Assembly (NCBI RefSeq): GCF_020423045.1
Contig: NZ_CP081943.1
Span: 3,410,001-3,474,000, forward strand
DNA from: Pseudomonas sp. MM213
GTDB taxonomy: Bacteria; Pseudomonadota; Gammaproteobacteria; Pseudomonadales; Pseudomonadaceae
Length of the DNA: 64,000 nucleotides
Reading direction: 5' to 3'
Shown: piece after piece, positions 39,448 through 48,695 of the stretch
How positions within the stretch are numbered: the first letter of the stretch is position 1
Layout: the number at the start of each line of letters is the position of its first letter
Program-made: the position numbers and the translations under genes
Notes under the pieces: model-generated
Told to the model about the DNA's origin: nothing
Databases searched by the model: none
Seen by the model: the letters and a program-made list of their open reading frames with translations, nothing else

Positions 39448-39461
39448 TACACGGAGTCACT

Positions 39462-41012
39462 ATGACTGCAAAATCCCTGCTCACCACACTGCTTCCCCTG
39501 GTCTCGGACCTGTCCCGCGAACTCCCCGAGGGCGAGCGCTATCGGCGCCTGCTCGAAGCCATGCGCGCCTTGCTTCCCTGCGACGCCGCCGCGCTGCTGC
39601 GCCTCGATGGCGAGTGGCTGGTGCCGCTGGCCGTCGACGGCTTGAGCACCGACACCCTCGGCCGACGCTTCAAGGTCAGCGAACACCCGCGCTTCGAAGC
39701 CCTGCTCAGTAGCCCCGGCCCGACCCGTTTCGCCGCCGACAGCGACATGCCCGATCCTTATGACGGACTGGTCGATGGCCTCGACGATCACCTTGAAGTC
39801 CATGACTGCATGGGTTGCCCGCTGTTTATCGACGAACGTCCGTGGGGTTTGCTGACCCTCGACGCCCTCGACCCGGAACGCTTGGAACCGATTGAACTGG
39901 ATGCCCTGCAAGCCTTCGCCAGCCTTGCCGCCGCCACGGTCAATGCCGCCGAGCGCATCGAACGGCTGGCCAATCGTGTCGAAGACGAGCATCAACGCGC
40001 CGAGGTGTACCGACAGGCCAGCGGCCAGCAGAACCGCGAAATGATCGGTCAGAGCAAGGCCCACAAACGCTTGGTCGAAGAGATCAGCCTGGTCGGCGGC
40101 AGTGACCTGACCGTGTTGATCACCGGCGAAACCGGGGTCGGCAAGGAACTGGTGGCACAGGCGATTCACGCCGCCTCGCCCCGGGCCGACAAGCCGATCA
40201 TCAGCCTCAACTGCGCCGCGCTGCCGGACACGCTGGTGGAAAGCGAATTGTTCGGCCATGTGCGCGGCGCCTTCACCGGGGCAACCAACGACCGTCGCGG
40301 CAAATTCGAACTGGCCAATGGCGGCACGCTGTTTCTCGATGAAGTCGGCGAACTGTCGCTGACGGTGCAGGCCAAATTGCTGCGCGTACTGCAAAGCGGT
40401 CAATTGCAGCGGCTGGGTTCGGACAAAGAACATCAAGTCGATGTGCGGCTCATCGCCGCGACTAACCGTGACTTGGCTGAGGAAGTGCGCAGTGGCCGTT
40501 ATCGTGCCGACTTCTACCACCGTTTGAGCGTTTACCCGCTATTGGTGCCGGCCCTGCGGGATCGCGGGCGGGATGTGCTGCTGCTCAGCGGTTTCTTCCT
40601 GGAGCAGAACCGTTCGCGCATGGGCCTCAACAGCCTGCGACTGACCAGCGATGCCCAGGCGTCGTTGCTGGCGTATGACTGGCCGGGCAATGTGCGGGAG
40701 CTGGAGCATTTGATTGGGCGCAGCGCGTTGAAAGCGCTGGGTAACTGCAGGGAACGGCCGAAGATTCTCAGCTTGAGTGCGGCGGATCTGGATTTGCCCA
40801 GCGGCAGCGTTGAGGTAACGCCCGAGTCGCCGACCGCGACTCCAGTGACGTTGGTGTCAGGGGATTTGCGCGAGGCGACTGAAAGTTATCAGCGGCAATT
40901 GATCAGCGCTTGCCTGGATCGGCACCACAATAACTGGGCGAGCGCGGCGCGTGAGCTGGGCTTGGATCGGGCGAATCTCGGACGGATGGCCAAAAGACTG
41001 GGCATGAAATGA
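39462..41012 (+). CDS. norR: NO-responsive sigma54 activator NorR/FhpR
   Basis: A 516-residue enhancer-binding protein. The N-terminal GAF domain (about 1-165) carries the non-haem iron NO sensor. The AAA+ domain has Walker A GETGVGKE (222-229), the sigma54-contact loop GAFTGA (269-274), Walker B FLDEVGEL and the R-finger region [11 protein letters not shown]. The Fis-type helix-turn-helix is at the end ([24 protein letters not shown]). ATG 39462 follows CGGAG. It activates the divergent flavohaemoprotein gene in response to NO. Confidence 0.95.
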   Translation: MTAKSLLTTLLPLVSDLSRELPEGERYRRLLEAMRALLPCDAAALLRLDGEWLVPLAVDGLSTDTLGRRFKVSEHPRFEALLSSPGPTRFAADSDMPDPYDGLVDGLDDHLEVHDCMGCPLFIDERPWGLLTLDALDPERLEPIELDALQAFASLAAATVNAAERIERLANRVEDEHQRAEVYRQASGQQNREMIGQSKAHKRLVEEISLVGGSDLTVLITGETGVGKELVAQAIHAASPRADKPIISLNCAALPDTLVESELFGHVRGAFTGATNDRRGKFELANGGTLFLDEVGELSLTVQAKLLRVLQSGQLQRLGSDKEHQVDVRLIAATNRDLAEEVRSGRYRADFYHRLSVYPLLVPALRDRGRDVLLLSGFFLEQNRSRMGLNSLRLTSDAQASLLAYDWPGNVRELEHLIGRSALKALGNCRERPKILSLSAADLDLPSGSVEVTPESPTATPVTLVSGDLREATESYQRQLISACLDRHHNNWASAARELGLDRANLGRMAKRLGMK

Positions 41013-41019
41013 ACGCTTT

Positions 41020-41106
41020 TGTAGGAGCCGGCTTGCTGGCGATGGCATCACCGCGGTTTGCCTGACGGACCGCAGCGATGCCATCGCCAGCAAGCCGGCT
41101 CCTACA
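41020..41106. repeat. REPIN after norR
   Basis: Inverted REP pair TGTAGGAGCCGGCTTGCTGG to CCAGCAAGCCGGCTCCTACA, 8 bp after the norR stop; the arms continue as GATGGCATC/GATGCCATC. Confidence 0.9.
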
Positions 41107-41234
41107 AGTCGGGACAGCATTTCGCTGTACATCGGCATTTAGCCTAAAGCCTGCCCCCATCAAGTCGATAACCCGGCATCGATAGCTTTTGGCGACTTCC
41201 ATTCGCCCATCACCTTTTTCCACAGAAGGTTTTT

Positions 41235-42137
41235 ATGTCCTCCACCAAAGCCCGCGCAGATTCACTTTCGCTTCTGCTGTTTACCTTGCGCAGCGGCAAG
41301 TTGATGGCGATCAACCTGCTCAAGGTCAGTGAAATCATCCCCTGCCCGCCGCTGACCAAGCTGCCGGAGTCCCACCCTCACGTCAAAGGCATCGCCACCC
41401 TGCGCGGCGCGTCGTTGTCGGTGATCGACCTGAGCCGTGCGATCGGCGAGCGGCCGCTGGAAGACCCGAACGGCGGCTGCCTGATCGTCACCGACGTCAG
41501 CCGCTCCAAACAGGGCCTGCACGTTCAGGCGGTGAGCAAGATCGTCCACTGCCTGACCACCGACATCCGTCCTCCGCCCTTCGGCTCCGGCGGTGTGCGC
41601 TCGTACATCACTGGCGTGACCTCGGTCGACGGTACGCTGGTGCAGGTGCTGGACATCGAAAAGGTCATCCACGGCATCGCCCCGGCGCAGATCGAAACGG
41701 CCCCGACCGAACTGAGCATGGAAGACGCGGAAGTGCTCGGCAACGCGCGCATTCTGGTGGTCGATGACAGCCAGGTGGCCCTGCAGCAATCGGTGCACAC
41801 CCTGCGCAACCTCGGCCTGCAATGCCATACCGCGCGCAGTGCCAAGGAAGCCATCGATTGCCTGCTGGACCTGCAAGGCACCGCCCAGCAGATCAACCTG
41901 ATTGTTTCAGACATCGAAATGTCAGAGATGGACGGCTATGCCTTCACCCGCACCCTGCGCGAAACCCCGGATTTTGCGCACCTGTATGTGCTGCTGCACA
42001 CTTCGCTGGACAGCGCGATGAACAGCGAGAAAGCGCGTCTGGCCGGCGCCAACGCGGTGCTGACCAAGTTCTCTTCGCCGGACCTGACCAAGTGTCTGAT
42101 CGAAGCGGCCAAGGCGGTCGCCGAACAAGGTCACTGA
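41235..42137 (+). CDS. cheV: Chemotaxis coupling protein CheV
   Basis: A 300-residue fusion of a CheW adaptor (about 10-155) and a receiver domain (about 172-298), the CheV layout. It links chemoreceptors to CheA, and phosphorylation of the receiver tunes adaptation. The receiver has the acidic pair in LVVDDSQVA, phospho-acceptor Asp226 in VSDIEMSEMDGY, Thr/Ser in LLHTSLDSA and Lys in VLTKFSSPD. Single gene, not within a che operon, as is common for CheV in pseudomonads. Confidence 0.94.
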   Translation: MSSTKARADSLSLLLFTLRSGKLMAINLLKVSEIIPCPPLTKLPESHPHVKGIATLRGASLSVIDLSRAIGERPLEDPNGGCLIVTDVSRSKQGLHVQAVSKIVHCLTTDIRPPPFGSGGVRSYITGVTSVDGTLVQVLDIEKVIHGIAPAQIETAPTELSMEDAEVLGNARILVVDDSQVALQQSVHTLRNLGLQCHTARSAKEAIDCLLDLQGTAQQINLIVSDIEMSEMDGYAFTRTLRETPDFAHLYVLLHTSLDSAMNSEKARLAGANAVLTKFSSPDLTKCLIEAAKAVAEQGH

Positions 42138-42138
42138 G

Positions 42139-42621
42139 TTGGCCGAGGTTTTTTGTTTTCTGATGCGGCGCAACCTGGCGGAGGTTGTGCCCGCAATCAC
42201 CTGGCCTCAGGGCATTGTCCTGCACGAATATCGTCCAGAACTGGCAGAAGACGTTCATCGTTTGATGGAGCTGGGTTATCTGGACGGTGGCGGGCGCGTG
42301 CCCGCATTGGATATCTGGCAACAGCGGTTTGAGACGGACCCTGAATACGATCCCTCCCTGTGCTTCATTGCGCAGGATACCGACGGTATCGTGGGTGTAT
42401 GCCAGTGCTGGACCAGCGCCTACATCAAGAATCTGGTCGTGCACCCGCGAGCCCAGGGTCGGGGTTTGGGCCGGGCGTTGTTGTTGAATGCATTCAACGT
42501 GTTTCAGCAGCGTCGCGAAGGTTTTGTGGATTTGAAGGTATTGGAAGACAACCTTCGGGCGCAGCGGTTGTATGAAAGTGCCGGGATGATTGTGGTCCGC
42601 CGGGAGCCGGTTCCGGCCTGA
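42139..42621 (+). CDS. GNAT-family N-acetyltransferase
   Basis: A ~160-residue GNAT enzyme. The acetyl-CoA motif is LVVHPRAQGRGLGRALLLNAF (near residues 98-118), preceded by the strand SLCFIAQDTDGIVGVCQCW and followed by VDLKVLEDNLRAQRLYESAGM. Substrate unknown. The TTG at 42139 lies 1 bp after the cheV stop with AAGGT at 7 nt; the first ATG (42163) lacks a well-placed ribosome-binding site. The TTG start is therefore preferred but not certain. Probably co-transcribed with cheV. Confidence 0.85.
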   Translation: MAEVFCFLMRRNLAEVVPAITWPQGIVLHEYRPELAEDVHRLMELGYLDGGGRVPALDIWQQRFETDPEYDPSLCFIAQDTDGIVGVCQCWTSAYIKNLVVHPRAQGRGLGRALLLNAFNVFQQRREGFVDLKVLEDNLRAQRLYESAGMIVVRREPVPA

Positions 42622-42630
42622 TACATCGCC

Positions 42631-42697
42631 TTCGCGGGCAAGCCTCGCTCCTACATTGTGATCACCGTACCTGTAGGAGCGAGGCTTGCCCGCGAAA
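42631..42697. repeat. REP pair in reverse arrangement
   Basis: Two GAGGCTTGCCCGCGAA-type REPs face the opposite way from a REPIN: TTCGCGGGCAAGCCTCGCTC-CTACA, 16 bp, then TGTAGGAGCGAGGCTTGCCC-GCGAA. The TGTAGG ends are therefore inside. Confidence 0.88.
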
Positions 42698-42765
42698 GGG
42701 CCGACACATTCAACCTCATCCCATCAGGCATACTCGGCCCACCCATGCCCAAGGATGCCTGACCC

Positions 42766-43092
42766 ATGAAAGCCACCACCCTCACCTTCCTCTGCCTCAC
42801 CGCCCTCGCCACCCAAACCCACGCCTCCAGCCCAGACGCCTGGGCCGCTTTCGACAAAGCCATGCTCGCCAGTTGCATCAAGGCCAGCGGCCTGACGGAC
42901 GCTTCCCCCGTCGGCAAAGCCGCACAGTTCGATGACCGTGTCGACTACACCGCCGTGCTCCTGCAAGGCCGCTACCCGCAAAAACACATGAAAGGCCAGC
43001 AAGGCACCGAGCTGTGCCTCTACAACAAAAAAAGCAAAACCGCCTACGTGACCGAATGGGACTCCATCCGCCTACCCGCCAAATCCCGGTAA
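42766..43092 (+). CDS. Small secreted protein of unknown function
   Basis: A 108-residue exported protein. Signal peptide 1-20 (LATQTHA). The mature chain has two Cys (37 and 84), likely one disulfide, and the pattern CIKASGLTDASPVGKAAQFDD with TELCLYNKKSKTAYVTEWDS near the end. I recognise it only as a type of small periplasmic protein seen in pseudomonads; no function is evident. It stands alone between a REP pair and the Cys-cluster gene. Confidence 0.8.
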   Translation: MKATTLTFLCLTALATQTHASSPDAWAAFDKAMLASCIKASGLTDASPVGKAAQFDDRVDYTAVLLQGRYPQKHMKGQQGTELCLYNKKSKTAYVTEWDSIRLPAKSR

Positions 43093-43175
43093 ATGGCGCA
43101 TAACTTGCTTCGTCGCTGACTTCTGCGGTGGCATTCTGTCGCCATTTCGGGCCCTGACAAGCGACTGATCCTTCG

Positions 43176-43925
43176 ATGAATACAACGTTTTCCTGCGTAG
43201 GTTGCGGCAAATGCTGCAATGACCATCACGTCCCCCTGACCCTGGCCGAAGCCCGGATGTGGGCGGCCGACGGCGGTCAGGTGATCGTGCTGGTGGAAGG
43301 CTTCCTCGGTAACGGCCTTGGCCTGCCGGTGCAGCAACGCGAACATGCCGAGCGCCGTTCGGTGGTGGTTCAAAGCGGCGACTGCGAGGCCTACGTGGCC
43401 ATCACGTTTGCGGCGTACAACGTCGGTCCCTGCCGGAATCTTGACGAAGAGAACCTCTGCCGCATCTACGAACGCCGGCCGCTGGTGTGCCGCATCTATC
43501 CGATGGAAATCAATCCGCACATCCCCCTCAACCCGGCGATCAAGGAATGCCCGCCGGAATCGTGGGAAAAAGGCCCGGATCTGATCATTGGCGGTGAATT
43601 GGTCGATCACGAGCTCGCAGGACTCATCCAGCGTTCCCGCCAGGCGGATCGCGACGATATCCGCACCAAAGATGCGATTTGCGCATCGCTGGGGATTCGG
43701 ACCACGGCCCTGAAGGGCGATGGATTCACTGCGTATCTGCCGGACATGAGCGCGTTCGCCACAGTCATCGATCAGGTGGCGCAACAGCCGCTGACAGGAT
43801 CGGACAGTGACTGGCAGTTCCACGTATCGGGTGACGACATCGCCGGGCAAGTGTTGGCGGCGGGTGCGCACGTGGCCACCGAGACGCCGCTCAACTATGC
43901 CTTCATTTCGTTGCGCGCGGCTTAA
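43176..43925 (+). CDS. YkgJ-family cysteine-cluster protein
   Basis: A 249-residue cytosolic protein with the CxxCxxCC cluster at residues 7-14 (C7, C10, C13, C14) and later Cys in GPCRNL, NLCRIYERRPLVCRIYPMEIN and KECPPESW. This pattern probably binds zinc or an iron-sulfur cluster. The C-terminal half (from about 150) has no recognised motif and makes this member longer than the minimal YkgJ domain. The function of the family is poorly defined. Its stop codon overlaps the stop of the convergent chemoreceptor gene. Confidence 0.88.
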   Translation: MNTTFSCVGCGKCCNDHHVPLTLAEARMWAADGGQVIVLVEGFLGNGLGLPVQQREHAERRSVVVQSGDCEAYVAITFAAYNVGPCRNLDEENLCRIYERRPLVCRIYPMEINPHIPLNPAIKECPPESWEKGPDLIIGGELVDHELAGLIQRSRQADRDDIRTKDAICASLGIRTTALKGDGFTAYLPDMSAFATVIDQVAQQPLTGSDSDWQFHVSGDDIAGQVLAAGAHVATETPLNYAFISLRAA

Positions 43926-45505
43926 CGGCGGGCTCGCCAAAACTCTTGCGCCAACAACCGCAAGTCCCCAGCCAGCCCTGCCACATCGGTGGAATTCGCC
44001 TGGCTTTGCTGCCCTTCACTGACCGTGACCTCGCAGGCTGAGCGAATGCTGATGATGTTGCGGTTGATGTCTTCGCTGACGCTGCTCTGCTCTTCCACCG
44101 CCGAAGCGATTTGCAGGCTCATTTGCGTGATCTGATTGACCCGCCGACTGATCGCGTCCAGCGAATCGGCGGCGCGTCGAGCCTGTTCGACGCTGTTGTC
44201 CACCTGTTCACTGCTTTGTTGCATCACCACCACCGCGTCCCGCGTGCCGTTTTGCAGGGTGCTGATCATGCGCTGAATTTCGTTGGTCGATTGCTGGGTA
44301 CGCTGGGCCAGGCCACGGACTTCGTCGGCCACCACCGCGAAACCGCGCCCGGCATCCCCGGCACGCGCCGCTTCGATGGCCGCGTTAAGGGCCAGCAGAT
44401 TGGTTTGCTCGGCGATGCTGCGGATCACATCCAGCACACCGGTAATCTCGCTGCTGTGCCCCTCCAGTTGATGAATCACCTCAGTGGCGCGCGCCAGCTC
44501 CTCGGCCAGACGCAGCACCGCATGGCGACTTTCACTCACCAATTGATGACCTTCACGGGTTTCGTTGCCGGCCAGGTCAGCCGCTTGGGACGCCTGCTGC
44601 GCATGACCGGCAACCTCGGCCACGCTGGCAGACATCTGGTGAATCGCCGCCGCCACCTGATCGGTTTCCGCCTGCTGGGCCAGCGTGCTGTTATGACTGC
44701 CTTGCAGGTGTTCGACCAGTTCCGCCGCGTGCCCGGCCAGGCGCTGCGACGCATCGCCGATCCGCCCCACCACCGCGCCGATCTGCGCTTCGAGCATCTG
44801 GAAGGCAAACTCGATCTGGCCGAACTGATCGCGGCGACCGGTGTAAACAGCCTGGCTCAACGGGTTGTCGGCAATCTGCCGGGCGCGTTCGGTCAACACT
44901 TTCAGCGGACGCAACATTAATCCGGTTCCGACCGCCGCCAAACCACTGCCCACGACAAACGCCAGCACGCCGAAAACGGCTGACGAAGGGTTCAGCCACG
45001 CTTCGATGCCCACCACGCAGGCCAATGTCGCGCTGAATAGCGCCGTCACCTTGAGACCCGGACCGAGCACGGGCAACCGCTGCCACAGTGATGTACGACC
45101 ACTGCGAAGCTGTGTGTAGGCTTTTTCCGCGGCTTCGATCTGCCGCGCCGAGGGCTTGGTCCGGACCGACTGATACTCCACGGCTTTACCGTTCTGCGTC
45201 ACCGGCGTGGCATACGCACTCACCCAATAGTGATCGCCATTCTTGCAGCGATTTTTCACCAGCCCCATCCATGAGCGGCCGCTTTTAAGGGTCTGCCACA
45301 TATGCGCGAAAGCCGCCGCCGGCATGTCCGGGTGGCGCAGCAAGTTGTGCGTCGAGCCCAGCAACTCCTCACGGCTGTAACCGCAGATGTTGATGAAATC
45401 GTCGTTGGCGTAGGTGATCGCGCTGGTCAGATCAGTGGTCGAGAGGATATTCGCATCAGCCGCAACGTCGACATTACGGCCGGTCACCGGGAGGTTGATC
45501 TTCAT
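43922..45505 (-). CDS. Aer-like PAS-containing methyl-accepting chemotaxis protein
   Basis: A 527-residue receptor. A cytosolic PAS domain (about 10-118) with YANDDFINICGYSREELLG and NGDHYWVSAYATPV resembles Aer, the FAD-binding energy-taxis sensor. Two close hydrophobic segments (about 150-195) form a membrane hairpin with almost no periplasmic loop, followed by HAMP (LKVLTERARQIADNPLSQ) and a signalling domain. The hairpin tip IAEQTNLLALNAAIEAARAGDAGRGFAVVADEVR is the CheA/CheW contact region. There is no periplasmic ligand domain, so sensing is internal. Confidence 0.92.
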   Translation of the reverse strand: MKINLPVTGRNVDVAADANILSTTDLTSAITYANDDFINICGYSREELLGSTHNLLRHPDMPAAAFAHMWQTLKSGRSWMGLVKNRCKNGDHYWVSAYATPVTQNGKAVEYQSVRTKPSARQIEAAEKAYTQLRSGRTSLWQRLPVLGPGLKVTALFSATLACVVGIEAWLNPSSAVFGVLAFVVGSGLAAVGTGLMLRPLKVLTERARQIADNPLSQAVYTGRRDQFGQIEFAFQMLEAQIGAVVGRIGDASQRLAGHAAELVEHLQGSHNSTLAQQAETDQVAAAIHQMSASVAEVAGHAQQASQAADLAGNETREGHQLVSESRHAVLRLAEELARATEVIHQLEGHSSEITGVLDVIRSIAEQTNLLALNAAIEAARAGDAGRGFAVVADEVRGLAQRTQQSTNEIQRMISTLQNGTRDAVVVMQQSSEQVDNSVEQARRAADSLDAISRRVNQITQMSLQIASAVEEQSSVSEDINRNIISIRSACEVTVSEGQQSQANSTDVAGLAGDLRLLAQEFWRARR

Positions 45506-45654
45506 GGAAAGCGCGCTCGTTGGATGGAAAGAGTCGGCAGGGCTGCTGACTCTAAGCGCACTGATTCCACAAACGTTGATCTGGCTCAGGATATGAGCAC
45601 TTAGCCATCACCCACGACTGATCAAGCCGGGATGATGGCCATATCGGAGTGATA

Positions 45655-46797
45655 TCAGGTGGTGGCGCGTGCAACGCACTCGACTTCCACCCGCGCGTCC
45701 AACACCAGTTTACGAGCGGCGAAGGTGGTTCGGGCGGGCATCCGGTTCTGCGGGAAATAGCTGCGGTACACCCCGTTCATGGCTGCAAAATCCTTGATGT
45801 CGGCAAGGATGACCGTGCATTTGGCGACATGCGCCAGGGACGATCCGCTACGTTGCAGTGCGCTGCGCAGGTTCTCCATGGTCTGGGTCATCTGCGGGAC
45901 GATTCCGCCCTTGACCAGCTTGCCATCGGCCCCCGCCCCGAGCACGCCGGACAAGTAGAGGGTCTGGTCGATTTGCACCGCTTCAGAGAATGGCAGGCCT
46001 TCCTCGGCGGGAAAGTAGCGTGGCGAATCGGGCGCTGCTGCCGGCAAGTAGCGCTGAATGATCTGCTGGTATGGCCCGTATTGCTTGATTCGCTCCAGGG
46101 CCGCATTCAGATTATCGCGCAACGCTGTGTCGGTCTTGCGCACGGCCATGGCCACGCCGGTGCCCAGCATCGGATCGTTGAGCGCGTCTCCCGCAAAAGC
46201 GAAAGACGGCCCTCGGGGTTGGCTCAATAAGGCCTCGTTGATTTCGATCGAGTCTTGCAGTGTGGCATCGATCTCACCCGCCAGCAGGCTGTCGATCAAC
46301 TGGTTGTTGAAACTGAAACTGCGCACCGTGACGCCCTCGGGCGCCCAACGCGCTTTGGCGAATGCCTCACGGCTGGTGCCGGCCAGGACGCCGATGCGCT
46401 TGCCCTTGAGCGATTGCGCATCCGGTTGCAGATTAGAGCCTGTGCGAGCCACCAGGCGGCTATTCAGGGGATACAGGTTTTCGGTGAAGTCGATCCGCTC
46501 GCGACGCGCGGAGGTAGCGGTCATCGGCATGATGACATCGAACGTCCTGGCTTCCAGCGCAAGGATGTTAGTGGCGTAATCCTGATCGACCCAGACACAG
46601 CGAGCCTTGAGCTCGGCACACAGCGCATTGCCCAGTTCGATGTTCAAACCGACCAGCTCACCCTTGTCGTTACGGCTCTCGAAGGGTGGAACCAGCGCTT
46701 CTACGCCAAAACGGATCTGCGGCTCGACTGCCGTCGAAACACAGCCGGTGGCCAGGACCGCCAGCGACAACACAGACAGGATTTTTACCAGAGGCAT
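45655..46797 (-). CDS. Lipoprotein fusing a solute-binding domain to a RidA domain
   Basis: A 380-residue two-domain protein. Residues 1-19 are a lipoprotein signal with lipobox LATGC (Cys19); the next residues (V, S) carry no clear inner-membrane retention signal. Residues about 27-255 are a polar-amino-acid binding fold (ALVPPFESRNDKGELVGLNIELG, FDVIMPMTATSARRERIDFTENLY, LKGKRIGVLAGTSRE, GPYQQIIQRYLP). Residues about 262-380 are a Rid/YjgF domain (LPFSEAVQIDQTLYLSG, QTMENLRSAL) with the catalytic Arg (PARTTFAA, Arg356) and final Glu (VEVEC, Glu373) kept. Rid enzymes deaminate enamines/imines in the cytosol; an exported one is unexpected. ATG 46797 has GAAGG at 7 nt. Confidence 0.88.
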   Translation of the reverse strand: MPLVKILSVLSLAVLATGCVSTAVEPQIRFGVEALVPPFESRNDKGELVGLNIELGNALCAELKARCVWVDQDYATNILALEARTFDVIMPMTATSARRERIDFTENLYPLNSRLVARTGSNLQPDAQSLKGKRIGVLAGTSREAFAKARWAPEGVTVRSFSFNNQLIDSLLAGEIDATLQDSIEINEALLSQPRGPSFAFAGDALNDPMLGTGVAMAVRKTDTALRDNLNAALERIKQYGPYQQIIQRYLPAAAPDSPRYFPAEEGLPFSEAVQIDQTLYLSGVLGAGADGKLVKGGIVPQMTQTMENLRSALQRSGSSLAHVAKCTVILADIKDFAAMNGVYRSYFPQNRMPARTTFAARKLVLDARVEVECVARATT

Positions 46798-46937
46798 TCG
46801 GTAACCTTCATCAAGCATTCAGGGACATGAATACTTCACGAGTGGCCACTGACTTTCCCAGAGGATGAGTCGCTCATCCTCGTAGGAACTGTCTCGGTTT
46901 CAGCAAGAATGGTTACCGGACAAAAAACACTGAGCAG

Positions 46938-47195
46938 TCAGCGTTTGCCCATCGAACGACGGGTGCCAGGAGGCGCTGCGCCGGGGGTCTTGGTGTGGCC
47001 GTTCTTGGCGCCGTTCTTGTACCAAGGCTGGCTGGCGGTTTTCGCGGCGGCCAGTTCACCCGGTTTGAACGGGAACTTGAATGCCGGGATCGCGGCTTTG
47101 GTTTCGCTGTCTGCGCTGGAGTCGACGCTGTCTGGCAGGTCTGCCTGGTCGTCGCTCAAAGCGTCGGCAACCGGCGGTTGTGTCGGGGAAGTCAT
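46938..47195 (-). CDS. Small conserved protein of unknown function
   Basis: An 85-residue protein, acidic in the first 35 residues (DALSDDQADLPDSVDSSADSE) and basic, Gly/Pro-rich at the end (KNGAKNGHTKTPGAAPPGTRR). It is probably disordered, with a short conserved-looking centre AFKFPFKPGELAAAKTASQP. CCGGAG lies at good spacing before ATG 47195. I recognise no domain; coding status is supported by the ribosome-binding site and charge patterning only. Confidence 0.7.
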   Translation of the reverse strand: MTSPTQPPVADALSDDQADLPDSVDSSADSETKAAIPAFKFPFKPGELAAAKTASQPWYKNGAKNGHTKTPGAAPPGTRRSMGKR

Positions 47196-47534
47196 GAAAG
47201 CTCCGGGTGATGCAAAAGAGTCGGGCCCGGTCAGCGAGCCGCGAAAGGCGGCAGTATACCTGTGTCGGGGGCGACAGGCTTCACGTGGCGAGTGAGTCCG
47301 TCGGGTTTTGTCGTGCCCCGCCTGCCGCCATCGCCGGCAAGCCGGCTCCTACAAGGGTTCGCGGTGTACTTTGTAGGAGCCGGCTTGCCGGCGATGGCGG
47401 CAGTTCAGTCACCACACATCCCAAACTGACAGTGCCGTCAGTTAGCAGTCACCTTCCTGACCGGCGAACAGGTTTATAAAGGAAGGTATAACCCTGACAA
47501 AATTCCGTCCTCCCAGCCCCGGCGCCCCACTCGC
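47196..47534. other. Intergenic stretch before the RND operon
   Basis: About 340 bp without a gene. It holds a long reverse REP palindrome (47322-47403) and, downstream of it, the presumed promoter of the efflux operon. A TTTATAAA-like AT-rich patch near 47471-47478 is the only -10-like sequence I can point to. Confidence 0.35.
47322..47403. repeat. REP pair in reverse arrangement with a 33-bp perfect stem
   Basis: Arms start CTGCCGCCATCGCCGGCAAG and end at CCTACAA on the left, mirrored exactly on the right, with a 16-nt loop. The TGTAGG ends lie inside, opposite to a REPIN. The perfect 33-bp complementarity suggests a young copy. Confidence 0.9.
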
Positions 47535-48695
47535 ATGCGAATTCAGAAAAAACCCGCCCTGCTCGCCGCCCTTCTGATTGTCCTGGCAGCACTGGGCGTG
47601 TGGTACGCCACCAAACCGGCCACGGCCAGACTCGCCGCGCCCACGGCGATACCGGTTCGAGTGGTCAACGTCGCCGAAAAAGACGTTCCTCGTTACGTCA
47701 GCGGCATCGGCTCGGTGCTGTCCCTGCACAGCGTCGTGGTACGTCCGCAGATCGACGGCATCCTCACCAGAATCCTGGTCAAGGAAGGTCAATTGGTGAA
47801 CAAGGGTGATTTGCTCGCCACCATCGATGATCGCTCGATCCGCGCCAGCCTGGATCAGGCCCGCGCACAGCTCGGCGAAAGCCAGGCGCAGCTGCAAGTG
47901 GCGCTGGTCAACCTCAAGCGTTACAAACTGCTGAGCGTCGACGACGGCGTATCCAAACAGACTTACGACCAGCAACAAGCGCTGGTCAACCAGCTCAAAG
48001 CCACCGCCCAAGGCAATCAGGCGTCGATTGACGCCGCTCAGGTGCAGCTTTCCTACACACAGATTCGCTCCCCGGTCAGCGGTCGCGTGGGGATTCGTAC
48101 GGTGGACGAAGGCAACTTCCTGCGCATGACCGACACCCAAGGCTTGTTCACGGTGACGCAGATCGACCCGATTGCCGTGGAGTTTTCCCTGCCACAGCAA
48201 ATGCTGCCGACCCTGCAAGGCCTGATCAACGATCCGGAGCACGCCCAGGTGAAGGCCTACATCGGTGCCGACACCGACGGCGAAACCGGCAACCTGCTGG
48301 GCGAAGGCCACCTGACCCTGATCGACAACCAGATCAACGCCAACACCGGGACCATCCGCGCCAAGGCCGAATTCAACAACCCTGGGCAGAAGCTATGGCC
48401 GGGCCTGCTGGTAACGGTAAAAATTCAGACAGCGCTGGAAAAGGATGCGCTGGTGGTGCCGCCCACCGTCGTACAACGTGGCCTCGATCAACACTTCGTG
48501 TACCGGGTCAAAGGTGACAAGGTTGAAACCGTCCAGGTGCAGATGGTCTATCAAGGCAGCGGTCAGGACATCATCAAAGGCGTGAAACCGGGCGACGTGC
48601 TGGTCAGCGACGGTCAGTCGCGCCTCAAGCCCGGTTCGACGGTCCAGGTGCTGACTGACCCCGCGCAAATGGTGCAAACGGAGTCGAAACCATGA
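47535..48695 (+). CDS. RND efflux periplasmic adaptor subunit
   Basis: A 386-residue membrane-fusion protein linking an RND pump to an outer-membrane channel. Residues 7-25 form an N-terminal membrane anchor or uncleaved signal. The biotinyl-lipoyl halves are VVVRPQIDGILTRILVKEGQLVNKGDLLATID and SYTQIRSPVSGRVGIRTVDEGNFL, flanking a short alpha-hairpin (about 100-165). Beta-barrel and membrane-proximal domains follow. The hairpin and the sequence resemble MdtA/MuxA-type adaptors. The start is followed 4 bp before its stop by the pump gene, so the two are coupled. Substrate unknown. Confidence 0.93.
   Translation: MRIQKKPALLAALLIVLAALGVWYATKPATARLAAPTAIPVRVVNVAEKDVPRYVSGIGSVLSLHSVVVRPQIDGILTRILVKEGQLVNKGDLLATIDDRSIRASLDQARAQLGESQAQLQVALVNLKRYKLLSVDDGVSKQTYDQQQALVNQLKATAQGNQASIDAAQVQLSYTQIRSPVSGRVGIRTVDEGNFLRMTDTQGLFTVTQIDPIAVEFSLPQQMLPTLQGLINDPEHAQVKAYIGADTDGETGNLLGEGHLTLIDNQINANTGTIRAKAEFNNPGQKLWPGLLVTVKIQTALEKDALVVPPTVVQRGLDQHFVYRVKGDKVETVQVQMVYQGSGQDIIKGVKPGDVLVSDGQSRLKPGSTVQVLTDPAQMVQTESKP

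Noticed and set aside
43044..43940. A 298-codon minus-strand frame opposite the Cys-cluster gene
   Set aside because: The plus-strand gene has a definite CxxCxxCC signature and ribosomal start; the minus frame has neither motif nor start signal.
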